64,000 bases of DNA from positions 1 to 64,000 of the forward strand of contig NZ_QAAD01000003.1 in assembly GCF_003046625.1 (NCBI RefSeq). The letters are read 5' to 3'. The stretch comes from Mangrovibacterium marinum (GTDB taxonomy: Bacteria; Bacteroidota; Bacteroidia; Bacteroidales; Prolixibacteraceae). The position numbers and the translations under genes are program-made. Positions 53,860-62,514 of the stretch are shown in pieces (within the stretch, counting starts at the first letter, position 1; every line of letters begins with the position of its first letter). Below the pieces are notes generated by a model, which was given only the letters and a program-made list of their open reading frames with translations, searched no databases and was not told the DNA's origin.

Positions 53860-54010
53860 AAATAGAATGTCAGAAGATTAGAATTTCCGAAGATCAGAAG
53901 ATCTTCAAAAAACCGGCTTCTTTATTCTTCAATATTTTCAGAACTCTGGTTGAAACCGTCCGGATAAACATTCAATTTTTCACCCTTCTCATATTTCAAC
54001 TTTCATTTTG

Positions 54011-54084
54011 AGCCGAATCACAGATTCGAACTGTGGACCCCGAGATTACAAATCACGTGCTCTGGCCAACTGAGCTAATTCGGC
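54011..54084 (-). tRNA. tRNA-Thr(TGT), copy 3 (first in transcript)
   Basis: Acceptor GCCGAAT/ATTCGGC as in copy 2. It lies eight bases downstream of the SRP RNA. Confidence 0.95.
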
Positions 54085-54092
54085 AAAAAAGT

Positions 54093-54188
54093 GGGTAAGC
54101 TACCTGTATCGCACCGCTCAACCTCCTACCCTTGCTGCCTTCCGACCCTGGGGGGATTCAGAGGGAGCTGGTCGTACAGGACTTACCC
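54093..54188 (-). ncRNA. ffs: Signal recognition particle RNA (4.5S type)
   Basis: Read on the minus strand the ends GGGTAAG and CTTACCC pair, and the apical loop has the conserved GGTCGGAAGGCAGCAAGGG of the SRP domain IV where Ffh binds. About 96 bases, the short bacterial type. A consensus promoter lies directly upstream and tRNA-Thr directly downstream. Confidence 0.93.
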
Positions 54189-54193
54189 GGCGA

Positions 54194-54224
54194 CAAAAGT
54201 AGAAATTTTATCATTCACTGCAAA
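54194..54224 (-). promoter_or_regulatory. Consensus Bacteroidota promoter of the SRP RNA-tRNA unit
   Basis: On the minus strand TTTG (54224-54221) is followed after 19 bases by TACTTTTG (54201-54194), which matches TTTG-N19-TAnnTTTG. The SRP RNA begins about six bases downstream, at the expected start point. Confidence 0.85.
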
Positions 54225-54515
54225 CGAAATCTCAAATTGACGCTGGCTTTTTTGCGCCGATTTCGACTAAACAATTAGTCCTCAAAGCAATATTTCGGCG
54301 ATATTTTTTTCATTTTTTTTCGTGAATGTCGGCAGCTGCACTGAAATTGTTCCCCTACTGCTACGGGCTCTGCCGGGCGAGCTTTTAGTGAAAACATCAG
54401 GCGTTTTCAAAAAACAACGTCCCCCGACCGAAATCCGGCGCATAAGGGCTCAAAAAACAAACTGCCCCCATAGCGACCACAACATGAAATACCGGTTTTA
54501 CCTGCTATTATTTAA
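54225..54515. other. Divergent intergenic stretch
   Basis: No gene is supported; a 76-codon plus-strand frame (54322-54552) runs through the promoter of the next gene and has no family likeness. Confidence 0.5.
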
Positions 54516-54547
54516 TTTCAGTACATTTAAAAAATCGAATATCTTTG
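54516..54547 (+). promoter_or_regulatory. Probable promoter of the DUF4199 gene
   Basis: TATCTTTG (54540-54547) with TTTC at 54516-54519, a 20-base spacing. The ATG follows at 54571. Confidence 0.6.
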
Positions 54548-54570
54548 TGTGAAACATTAATTCAACTCAA

Positions 54571-55161
54571 ATGCAGACGGAAAATTCGCCTTTAAAACTC
54601 GCCTTAACCAACGGGATCTACTACGCTCTGATTGTGATTTCAGTGCAACTGATAATTTGGGCTACAGCCATTATTGAAAAGACCGGTTTGTTCAGCTCTT
54701 TTTTCATCATGTTTTTCAACCTCGGGATCTTAATCTTCTTCCTGCTGTTCTGCACTAAAAAATACCGCGACAACCTGCTAAACGGAACAATTACCTTTGG
54801 GCAGGCCTTTATTTACGGACTAATGATTGTTGTCTTCAGCAGTATCATTACCGGTTTGTTTCAATATATTTTAAACCGCTACATCGACCCCGACTATGCC
54901 CAACGCATGATCAACGCCATTCAGGAAAAAACCTACCAGTTCATGCTAAACAACGGCGTCCCGGAAGACCAGATCGACCAAGCGATGGTCAAATTTGATA
55001 CCCAGACGGTTCAAACGCCGCTGCAAGCGCTGACCGATTCATTGAAAAGCGGAGTACTGTTAGGCTCGATCATTTCGTTAATCACCTCGCTGATTGTTAA
55101 GAAAAATACGTCGGACAGCGGTTACGAGAAAGCAATGTCGGAGCTGGATTCCCAAGAATAA
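54571..55161 (+). CDS. DUF4199-family membrane protein
   Basis: The 196-residue product has four hydrophobic segments: about 12-34, 41-62, 75-97 and 155-172. The motif FGQAFIYGLMIVVFSSIITGLFQYI and the short soluble loop with ALTDSLKSGVLLGSII are typical for the DUF4199 family, found next to dolichol-phosphate-mannose-type glycosyltransferases in Bacteroidota, exactly as here. Function is unknown; it may help place or feed the glycosyltransferase in the membrane. The glycosyltransferase gene begins 43 bases after its stop if the GTG start is right. Confidence 0.92.
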   Translation: MQTENSPLKLALTNGIYYALIVISVQLIIWATAIIEKTGLFSSFFIMFFNLGILIFFLLFCTKKYRDNLLNGTITFGQAFIYGLMIVVFSSIITGLFQYILNRYIDPDYAQRMINAIQEKTYQFMLNNGVPEDQIDQAMVKFDTQTVQTPLQALTDSLKSGVLLGSIISLITSLIVKKNTSDSGYEKAMSELDSQE

Positions 55162-55204
55162 TTCGTTTCTTTATAGCATAAATTACGCAACTAATTCAAA
55201 ACAG

Positions 55205-56158
55205 GTGGATATTTCTGTAGTTATTCCATTATTAAACGAGGAAGAATCGTTACCCGAACTGACCGCATGGATTAAGCGGGTGATGGACTCGCATAATTTT
55301 TCGTACGAGATTATATTGATTGATGATGGTAGCAGCGATAAGTCGTGGCAAGTTATTGAAAAGCTTCATCAGAAAAACACAGCTATAAAAGGCATTAAGT
55401 TTCAACGAAACTACGGCAAATCTGCGGCCTTGCACGTTGGTTTTGGCGAAGTACAGGGTGACGTTGTCATTACGATGGATGCCGATTTACAGGACAGCCC
55501 CGAGGAAATACCCGACTTGTATCGCATGATTACCGACCAGCAATACGATTTGGTTTCGGGCTGGAAGAAAAAACGATACGACCCCGTATTGTCGAAAAAC
55601 ATTCCCAGTAAATTCTATAACTGGATTGCACGCCGTAGTTCGGGCATCAAAATTCACGACTTTAACTGCGGGCTTAAAGCTTACCGCAAACAGGTGGTTA
55701 AAAGTATTGAAGTGTATGGCGAAATGCACCGTTACATCCCCATTATCGCCAAATGGGCAGGCTTTAAAAAAATCGGGGAAAAAGTTGTTCAGCACCAGGA
55801 ACGCAAATACGGTGAAACTAAATTCGGTTTCGAACGCTTTATTCGCGGGCCACTGGATTTGCTGTCGGTTAATTTTATTGCCAAATTCAGCAAGCGCCCC
55901 ATGCACTTTTTCGGCGTCCTGGGCACTTTAATGTTTCTTATTGGCTTGCTGGCATCGGCCTATCTGGGCGTCAGAAAACTGGTTGCCGTTGCGCACAACA
56001 TTCAGGCTCCCAAGGTGGTCGAAAGCCCCTATTTCTTTCTGTCGCTGGCGGCCATGATTATCGGAACCCAATTATTTTTGGCCGGCTTTTTAGCCGAATT
56101 GTTCTCACGAAATTCCACCGACCGAAATAAATACTTGATTGACGAAACCCTCAAGTAA
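55205..56158 (+). CDS. Family 2 glycosyltransferase, polyprenyl-phosphate sugar synthase type
   Basis: I choose the GTG at 55205, giving 317 residues that begin VDISVVIPLLNEEESLPEL, the standard start of this family; an ATG at 55094 would lie 68 bases inside the DUF4199 gene and add 37 unrelated residues. The GT-A domain has ILIDDGSSDKSW and the metal motif MDADLQDSPEEIP. Two C-terminal membrane helices (about 225-250 and 275-300) follow. Such enzymes move a sugar from a nucleotide to a polyprenyl phosphate carrier, as in DPM1, ArnC or GtrB. The exact sugar is unknown. A terminator hairpin follows at 56211. Confidence 0.92.
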   Translation: MDISVVIPLLNEEESLPELTAWIKRVMDSHNFSYEIILIDDGSSDKSWQVIEKLHQKNTAIKGIKFQRNYGKSAALHVGFGEVQGDVVITMDADLQDSPEEIPDLYRMITDQQYDLVSGWKKKRYDPVLSKNIPSKFYNWIARRSSGIKIHDFNCGLKAYRKQVVKSIEVYGEMHRYIPIIAKWAGFKKIGEKVVQHQERKYGETKFGFERFIRGPLDLLSVNFIAKFSKRPMHFFGVLGTLMFLIGLLASAYLGVRKLVAVAHNIQAPKVVESPYFFLSLAAMIIGTQLFLAGFLAELFSRNSTDRNKYLIDETLK

Positions 56159-56210
56159 GTAGCGATAATACAACGGCATGAGGGGCCCAAATTCTGAATA
56201 CTAAAATGTA

Positions 56211-56241
56211 AATCGCCTTCCCGAAAATCAGGAAGGCGATT
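56211..56241. terminator. Bidirectional hairpin terminator
   Basis: AATCGCCTTCC (56211-56221) pairs with GGAAGGCGATT (56231-56241). It lies between convergent genes. Confidence 0.85.
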
Positions 56242-56278
56242 TGTTTATTCATAGAAATCCACAACAAAATTTACACAC

Positions 56279-57001
56279 TTAAAAATAAGGAACATTCTTC
56301 TTCATTCGATCCGGAATGCCGCGCAACTCAAAAGCTGCCATAATAAGTTTAATCACCTGATCGGTATCGAAACGCGAAACATCAATCGTGACATCAAACT
56401 GCTCTTCCTCGTTTTTGTTTTTCCGGAAATAATCGCGAAACACAATCCGTTCCTTTTCAATATCCTGAATATATTTCAGCGCACCCGACTTATTCATCTG
56501 TTTACGGGCAGCAATAGAATCGACCCGCCAGCGGGTGGGAGCCGTCAGCCGCACGTGCAGTGCATTGTCAATATCGTCAGCAATTAAATGACCGGCCCGC
56601 CCAACAATGATGCAACAACCATCCGAAGCAAAACTGTAAATCACCTCGCGCACCGTCTTCATAATCACCCGGTTACTCTTGTAATATTTCTCGGAAAAAG
56701 CAGAAAGAATTTCGTCGAAGGTAAATTTCTCGGAACTCGAAAGCAGACGATCGACCTTTTCCTGTTTCACCTTTAACTCTTTGGCACTTTGGCTCAACAC
56801 TTCTTTACTAATTACCTGCCATTGTTTGCAAAATACACTCTTATTCAATTCCTCCGCGAGTTGTTTCGCAACTAAAATGCCGCCACAGCCCACCTCGCGG
56901 GAAATGGTGATCACCGGTCCGGCAGTTTTAAATCGAGGGCCTGATTTTTGGGCATCTTCCCCCAGCCGTTTATTCATGTAGCTTAGCAAGGTATTGTGCA
57001 T
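56279..57001 (-). CDS. Cytidylate kinase-like family protein
   Basis: The 240-residue product has the nucleotide-kinase start VITISREVGCGGILVAKQLAEEL (about 29-50), in which GCGG takes the place of the usual GSGK P-loop, and later IVGRAGHLIADDI and HVRLTAPTRWRVDSI. These mark the cytidylate-kinase-like family PF13189, distinct from the housekeeping Cmk. Members are thought to phosphorylate nucleotides, but their real substrates are not settled. It is cytoplasmic and appears to be a single gene. Confidence 0.88.
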   Translation of the reverse strand: MHNTLLSYMNKRLGEDAQKSGPRFKTAGPVITISREVGCGGILVAKQLAEELNKSVFCKQWQVISKEVLSQSAKELKVKQEKVDRLLSSSEKFTFDEILSAFSEKYYKSNRVIMKTVREVIYSFASDGCCIIVGRAGHLIADDIDNALHVRLTAPTRWRVDSIAARKQMNKSGALKYIQDIEKERIVFRDYFRKNKNEEEQFDVTIDVSRFDTDQVIKLIMAAFELRGIPDRMKKNVPYF

Positions 57002-57180
57002 GATTTACATTATTTAGTTTCTCCTCTAAAAGATACGCCTTTTCCTTGAAACCTGTTATATGTTTGATCGCATATTAATGGGCGCCCGCAAGCAAAATTA
57101 TCCCGATGTTTTGTGAAAAGTCATAAAATGACAGCCCAACAATGCCTATCTTCAGCCCCTTTAACTTTAATTACAAAGTC

Positions 57181-58572
57181 ATGTTTAAACCAGAAATATA
57201 CAGCGCAAGACGGCAAAAACTGAAAGAACTGCTGTCGGACGGACTGGTTCTGCTATTGGGAAACACTGATGTCCCGATGAACTATGCCGACAATACCTAT
57301 CATTTCAGACAAGACAGTAACTTCTTGTATTATTTCGGCCTCGATTTCCAGGGCTTGGCCGGCCTTATCGACATTAATCGGGGAAACGATATGCTGTTCG
57401 GAGACGATGTCGATATTGAGGATATTATCTGGATGGGGCCACAAGTTAGCCTGAAAGAAAATGCCGCTAAAGTTGGCTGTACCCAAACGGCTCCCTTCAA
57501 GGAGCTGTTCAACGAAATCACCAAGGCAATTAACGCCGGGCGAAAAATCCACTTTCTGCCTCCATACCGGGCTGAAAATAAACTTCTGCTACACGAATTA
57601 CTGGGGATTCATCCGGCAAAACTAAACGAATACCGTTCTCTCGATTTAGTGAAAGCAGTCATCGCACAACGCGAAGTAAAAGAAGCCGGCGAAATTGAAG
57701 AAATAAAAAAAGCCTGTGCTACCGGCTACAATATGCACCTTGCAGCCATGAAAATGGCACATCCCGGCTGCTGGGAACAAACCATTGCCGGAACCATGGA
57801 AGGAATAGCCAAAGCGCAGGGGGCATCGGCATCCTTCCCCATTATCCTCAGCCAACACGGCGAAACATTGCACAACCACAGCCATAGCGGCTATTTGGAA
57901 GAAGGCCGCTTAATGCTTGTTGACGCCGGAGCGGAAAGCCTGTCGCACTATGCTTCCGACTTCACCCGCACCACACCTGTTGGCGGAAAGTTTACCCAAC
58001 AACAACGCGAGATTTATGAAATCGTGTTGGCCGCCAATAATTACACTACAGCTCACGTGAAAGCCGGAATCACCTACCAATCGGCACACCTGAAAGCTGC
58101 CGAAGTGATCGCCGGCGGGTTGAAACAACTGGGTCTGATGAAAGGCGACGTTCAGGAGGCTGTGAAAGCCGGAGCCCATGCGCTGTTTTTCCCCCATGGA
58201 CTGGGACACATGATGGGGCTGGATGTACACGATATGGAAGACCTGGGGCAAATTCACGTTGGTTACGACGAAGAAATTCGTCCGATCGACCAATTTGGAA
58301 CGGCCTATCTGCGTTTAGGAAAACGACTGAAACCGGGCTTTGTGATCACCAACGAACCGGGAATCTACTTCATCCCGGCCTTGATCGACAAATGGAAAGC
58401 CGAAAAGATCAATACCGATTTTATCGACTTCGGGAAACTAGAGGCCTACCGCAACTTCGGGGGCATCCGGCTTGAAGACGACTTGCTGGTGACCGAAAGC
58501 GGCTGCGAGCTGCTGGGCGAACGCATCCCCATCACACCAGAGGAAATTGACACCTCGGTTAATAAAAAATAA
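57181..58572 (+). CDS. pepP: Xaa-Pro aminopeptidase (aminopeptidase P family)
   Basis: The ATG at 57181 gives 463 residues; an ATG at 57142 would add 13. An N-terminal AMP_N domain (about 5-140) is followed by the pita-bread metallopeptidase domain. The metal ligands of M24B enzymes are visible: Asp in MLVDAGAES, Asp in YASDFTRTTPVGG, His in FPHGLGHMMGLDVHD, Glu in ITNEPGIY and Glu in GIRLEDDLLVT. It removes N-terminal residues linked to proline, with two Mn or similar ions. No signal, so cytoplasmic. A TATGTTTG sequence at 57059-57066 could be its -7 box. Confidence 0.93.
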   Translation: MFKPEIYSARRQKLKELLSDGLVLLLGNTDVPMNYADNTYHFRQDSNFLYYFGLDFQGLAGLIDINRGNDMLFGDDVDIEDIIWMGPQVSLKENAAKVGCTQTAPFKELFNEITKAINAGRKIHFLPPYRAENKLLLHELLGIHPAKLNEYRSLDLVKAVIAQREVKEAGEIEEIKKACATGYNMHLAAMKMAHPGCWEQTIAGTMEGIAKAQGASASFPIILSQHGETLHNHSHSGYLEEGRLMLVDAGAESLSHYASDFTRTTPVGGKFTQQQREIYEIVLAANNYTTAHVKAGITYQSAHLKAAEVIAGGLKQLGLMKGDVQEAVKAGAHALFFPHGLGHMMGLDVHDMEDLGQIHVGYDEEIRPIDQFGTAYLRLGKRLKPGFVITNEPGIYFIPALIDKWKAEKINTDFIDFGKLEAYRNFGGIRLEDDLLVTESGCELLGERIPITPEEIDTSVNKK

Positions 58573-58577
58573 GCAAC

Positions 58578-58606
58578 AAAAAAGACGGCACTTGCCGTCT
58601 TTTTTA
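58578..58606 (+). terminator. Intrinsic terminator of pepP
   Basis: GACGGC (58584-58589) pairs with GCCGTC (58594-58599) with flanking A and T runs. Confidence 0.9.
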
Positions 58607-58664
58607 TAATAGTCCTATCGGGTGATCTCCAGTCCGGCAGCTGCCGGAGCGGAGCTTCCCGGGT

Positions 58665-59205
58665 TCACTATGCTTTTCGTTTGATTTCGGCCTAGATAAA
58701 AATAGGCCAACTAACTCCCGACTTTTTGGCATTGATCGAACCTATTTTTGCTCGTTGATGCTGTATTGGATGATAACCCAACAACTTCTGACAACAAAGA
58801 CAACAGGATATCAATAACACGTATGTCCACACAGCAAATTCTCCCGTCCCGTACGGGACGGAATTTCTCCCTTGTCGTCGTTATGCTACCCAAATTGCAT
58901 CCCTCCGGGATTGCGCTGAACCTTTGGATCGCCTGTCACGCTTGAGAAATAGGTCAACCGCCTCCCAACTTTTTGGCATTGATCAGAAGACCCTCTTGCT
59001 CGTTGATGCTGTATTGGATGACAACCACGACAACCACGACAACCCGACAACTTGAGACAACAAAGAGAACGGGACCCCATGACACCCCGACAACTTGTGA
59101 CAACCACGACAACGTGACCCGATGACAGCCCGACAACCAAAAATCCCTAAACTTTCATCCCTGTTGGTGATTGCCCTGAATCATGTACGTTTTTTGTCTT
59201 TCATC
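58665..59205 (+). repeat. Dispersed non-coding repeat, copy C (rearranged, one and a half units)
   Basis: A partial unit (58665-58805: CGTTTGATTTCGG, AATAGGCCAAC, TTTTTGGCATTGATCGAA, a short GACAAC run) is followed by a unit with the 18-bp palindrome (58844-58861), its right arm GCTACCCAAATT (58885-58896), CCCTCCGGGATTG, TTTTTGGCATTGATC, a long GACAAC run (about 59019-59130) and CCCTGTTGGTGATT. The left arm of the palindromic core is missing. It fills the gap between pepP and the convergent dehydrogenase gene. Confidence 0.85.
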
Positions 59206-59208
59206 TTC

Positions 59209-60501
59209 TTACAAGGGGCGTTCCTGCGCTTTGCGCGAGGGGCGTAATATCAAGCGCAACGACTGGTCGAAGGTGAAGTATTTCCACAACCAGTTGATGA
59301 AAATCAACAGTCGGTTTTTCACGCCAACAATCGACATCAGGTGGATAAACATCCAAACCAGCCAGGCGAACGGACCGGAGAACTTCCAGAAGGGCAAATC
59401 CACAACAGCCCTGTTGCGCCCCACGGTCGCCATGGATCCTTTATTTTTGTATTCAAATTCTGTCCGGTTTTTCCCTTGGGCCACACGAATAAAGTTATTG
59501 GCCAAATTATCAGCCTGCTGCAAGGCAACCTGCGCAACCTGCGGATGGCCGGAGGCATACCTTGGCGTTTCCATATAAGCAATATCGCCAATTGCAAAAA
59601 CACCGTCCATACCTTCTACTTCGTTGTAGCAGTTCACCTTCACCCGGTTTCCGCGCGCCATAAATTTCGGATCGACCCCCTCGGGGATCTGGCCGCGAAC
59701 ACCTGCTGCCCACACCAATGTTTCGGACTGCAATTCTTCACCTGAGGCCAGGTTGATTGTTTTGCCATCGTAGGCTGTCACGCGCTTATCGAGTAGCACA
59801 TTTACGCCCATTTGTTTGAGGTAATCCAACGACTTTTGCGCAGCGCCCCCGCTCATGCCATGCAGCAAATGCGGATTGGCTTCAATCAGGGTAATCTGCA
59901 TTAAATCGAAGTTAATGTCGGGATAGTCCTTCGGGAGTATAAAGCGCTTCATCTCGGCCAAAGCACCACACACTTCCACCCCCGTGGGGCCTCCTCCAAC
60001 CACAACCACGTTCAGCAAACGTTCCAGCTCCTTCGGATCACTCTGGGTTACAGCCTTTTCAAAGTTCAGCAACAAGCTATTGCGCAAGTATACCGCCTCG
60101 GAAACCGATTTCATCGGAATACCGTACTTGGTTACCCCTTCCATACCGAAGTAGTTGGTTGTTGCACCAGTGGCAATCACCAAATAGTCGTACCAAACTT
60201 CCCCCATAGGGGTTTCAATCTGCTTTTTTGCCGGATTAATTCCGGTTACCTGGGTAATCCGAATCGACACATTCTTCTCCTTTTGGAAGACCTTCCGCAA
60301 AGGAAACGAAATGGCACTGGGCTCTAGTCCCGAAGTTGCCACCTGATAAAATAAGGGTTGAAATTGATGGTAATTATTTCGATCGATCAGAACAATCTGA
60401 TAATCTTTATTTTTCAACTTTCGTGCAAGCTTTAAGCCTGCAAAACCAGCTCCTACTATCACAATTCGCTTCTTGCCGGTTTCCGGAATATTTACTGCCA
60501 T
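59209..60501 (-). CDS. ndh: Type II NADH:quinone oxidoreductase
   Basis: The ATG at 60501 gives 430 residues; an ATG at 60558 adds 19 that match nothing. NDH-2 passes electrons from NADH to quinone without pumping protons. The FAD-binding dinucleotide motif is IVIVGAGFAGLKLA (about 12-25), the NAD-binding one VVVVGGGPTGVEVCGALAEM (about 170), and the FAD-contacting FAIGDIAYME near 300. PLFYQVATSGLEPS is the conserved quinone-region loop. A hydrophobic C-terminal segment (about 360-400) fits membrane association. The last residues, rich in Arg and Pro, are encoded by sequence that looks like the neighbouring repeat, so the true tail may be unusual. Confidence 0.94.
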   Translation of the reverse strand: MAVNIPETGKKRIVIVGAGFAGLKLARKLKNKDYQIVLIDRNNYHQFQPLFYQVATSGLEPSAISFPLRKVFQKEKNVSIRITQVTGINPAKKQIETPMGEVWYDYLVIATGATTNYFGMEGVTKYGIPMKSVSEAVYLRNSLLLNFEKAVTQSDPKELERLLNVVVVGGGPTGVEVCGALAEMKRFILPKDYPDINFDLMQITLIEANPHLLHGMSGGAAQKSLDYLKQMGVNVLLDKRVTAYDGKTINLASGEELQSETLVWAAGVRGQIPEGVDPKFMARGNRVKVNCYNEVEGMDGVFAIGDIAYMETPRYASGHPQVAQVALQQADNLANNFIRVAQGKNRTEFEYKNKGSMATVGRNRAVVDLPFWKFSGPFAWLVWMFIHLMSIVGVKNRLLIFINWLWKYFTFDQSLRLILRPSRKAQERPL

Positions 60502-60726
60502 TAAAATTTTTTTCTTTGTGAAACAACTGTCCTCAAAAAATGTTGCACAACACATCACGATAAAATCACCCGTTTAGCCTCGTTAACAAACCGAGCGCGG
60601 GCCAGCCGAAACTAATCACCTGACTCGTTGTTTTTTAATCCTGATTCGTTCCGAATGATTCATTTTTTATAAATTCCGACCACCAAATAAAAACCATGAT
60701 TGAGGCCATCTAAAATAATCTGACCA

Positions 60727-61740
60727 ATGAGCGATTTTAACCGGATAGACAGCGAATCTGAAGTGCCCAAATATTTACAGGTCGAAGAAATGATCGTCAC
60801 CGACATTGAATCAGGCATTTTCAAACAAGGGCAGCGAATCCCTTCGATTAATGAAACCAGCGAAGATCTTCTGCTCTCGCGCGACACGGTTGAGAAGGCC
60901 TATGCGAACCTCCGCAAAAAAGGGGTGTTGGTTTCGGTAAAAGGCAAAGGCTACTACGTCAATCAGATAACGCACAGCAAACGGCTGAAAATAGCACTAA
61001 TCATCAACAAACTAAGCAACTATAAACGAAGCCTTTACAACTCGTTTGTACAAACTACGGGCAACAAAGCCAGCGTCGACGTATTTATATACCATTACGA
61101 CATCGATGAATTTGAAACCATCATCAACGAAAATCAGAAACATTACGACTACTTTGTCATCCTGCCCCACTTCCGCAACGACTCGGCGGCTGTAGTGCCT
61201 GTCATCCGGAAAATACCCAAGGAGAAAGTATTAATCGTTGACCGGTATTGGCACGAACTGCACGACTACCCGGTGGTCTATCAGGAATACGATAAAGATA
61301 TCCAAACGGCACTGGGCGAAGCCATTGAACTGCTGCGAAAATACCAAAAACTAAATCTGGTTTTTCCGCAAAACGAATACTATTCCACCAATATAAAAAA
61401 GGGATTCACCGCCTTTTGCCAACATCACCGGTTCGACTATGCAATTATCGACAAGCTGACGAAGGAGAACATCCGGGAAGACCAGGTTTACATCCTGATC
61501 TCCGACAACGACCTTTACATGTTTATCAAGTTTATGAAAGGCCGTGGCTGGAAGGCAGGCCGCGAAATCGGACTCATCTCGTATAACGAAAACCCGTTCA
61601 AGGAGCTTCTGTGCGATGGCATTTCCACCATCTCCACAAACCATGATGAAATTGGAAAACAAGCGGCCGAAATGATTTTATCCCGCAATTTCAGGCAGAT
61701 CAAAAGCCCCTTCGAATTTATTAAACGCAACTCGCTGTAA
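60727..61740 (+). CDS. GntR-family transcription regulator with LacI-like effector domain
   Basis: The 337-residue protein has an N-terminal winged helix of the GntR type (about 13-80: VPKYLQVEEMIVTDIESGIF, LPSINE-like RIPSINETSEDLLLSRDTVEKAY, GYYV) and then a periplasmic-binding-like domain (about 85-330) that starts LKIALIINKLSNYKRSLYN. This join is common in Bacteroidota regulators of carbohydrate genes, where the second domain binds a sugar or derivative. The target is unknown. It is divergent from ndh with 225 bases between and lies 330 bases ahead of the exported redox operon; either could be under its control. Confidence 0.9.
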   Translation: MSDFNRIDSESEVPKYLQVEEMIVTDIESGIFKQGQRIPSINETSEDLLLSRDTVEKAYANLRKKGVLVSVKGKGYYVNQITHSKRLKIALIINKLSNYKRSLYNSFVQTTGNKASVDVFIYHYDIDEFETIINENQKHYDYFVILPHFRNDSAAVVPVIRKIPKEKVLIVDRYWHELHDYPVVYQEYDKDIQTALGEAIELLRKYQKLNLVFPQNEYYSTNIKKGFTAFCQHHRFDYAIIDKLTKENIREDQVYILISDNDLYMFIKFMKGRGWKAGREIGLISYNENPFKELLCDGISTISTNHDEIGKQAAEMILSRNFRQIKSPFEFIKRNSL

Positions 61741-62069
61741 AAGCCGGCGACGGATCCATGCAGCTCGTTCTCCGGGTTAGCTCGCGGGCACCTATTCAAT
61801 TTGCATAAAATAAAAGCCCATCGGCGGCTTGTGGCAACCGGCAACGGCCTATTTCCCTATTAGCAGTGCCCCTACCGTCAAAATGAAAGATTTTATAATA
61901 TACTGTTAGTCTTGTCGTTACAATCAAACAAACCACTATACAGAACTGCCACCACGTCTGAAAATGTATCGTGTAGTGCTGTTAAAAATATTTAAACATC
62001 AAGATCTTTAAATATTATTCTAAACTATCTTTCCGTTGTCTTGTTGAATGATTCCATAAAAATGAATGT
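61741..62069. other. Leader region of the thioredoxin-ApbE operon
   Basis: About 330 bases without a gene. TATCTTTC (62026-62033) is a near match to TAnnTTTG and may be the -7 box; no -33 box has the right spacing. Confidence 0.45.
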
Positions 62070-62504
62070 ATGAAAAAACTATTTTCTTCAATGCTACTTC
62101 TGTTGGCGGTAGCATCAAGCCTTTCAGCTCAAAACTGGCTGACCAGTTTCGACGAAGCCAAAGCCACGGCCCGACAAGAGAACAAAAAGCTAATCATGGT
62201 CTTTCAAGGGTCCGACTGGTGTGCTCCGTGCATGAAACTGGAACGTAAAATCTGGAATTCGGACCGTTTTAAAGCCTATGCCAAACAGCACTTTGTGATG
62301 CTCAAGCTTGATTTTCCCCGAAAAAAAGCCAACGCCTTGCCCGAAGCACAACAACAACAGAACGAACAACTGGCCGAAGAATATAACAAACACGGCTTTT
62401 TCCCGCTGGTGGTCGTGCTTGACTCCGAAGGCCAATTACTTGGAGAAACAGGCTATAAACAGGTCAGTCCGGATGAATACATCGAAATTATAAACAGCTT
62501 ATAG
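62070..62504 (+). CDS. Exported thioredoxin-like protein
   Basis: The 144-residue product has a signal peptide (MKKLFSSMLLLLAVASSLSAQ) and a thioredoxin-like domain with active site WCAPC in FQGSDWCAPCMKLERKIW. The later FFPLVVVLDSEGQLLG carries the usual cis-Pro place. It belongs to the thioredoxin_7/DUF255-like exported group. It would reduce or isomerise thiols in the periplasm. It starts an operon with ApbE (10 bases between), DUF4266 and DUF3570 genes; this set recurs in Bacteroidota and other phyla, so a joint role is likely. The reason for a thiol protein may be the Cys-rich tail of the DUF4266 lipoprotein. Confidence 0.92.
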   Translation: MKKLFSSMLLLLAVASSLSAQNWLTSFDEAKATARQENKKLIMVFQGSDWCAPCMKLERKIWNSDRFKAYAKQHFVMLKLDFPRKKANALPEAQQQQNEQLAEEYNKHGFFPLVVVLDSEGQLLGETGYKQVSPDEYIEIINSL

Positions 62505-62514
62505 TCCATTAATT

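Noticed and set aside
54322-54552. 76-codon frame before the DUF4199 gene
   Set aside because: It runs through the probable promoter at 54516-54547 and has no recognisable feature.
55094-55204. ATG at 55094 as the start of the glycosyltransferase
   Set aside because: It lies 68 bases inside the DUF4199 gene and adds 37 residues unlike the family; the GTG at 55205 gives the standard start.
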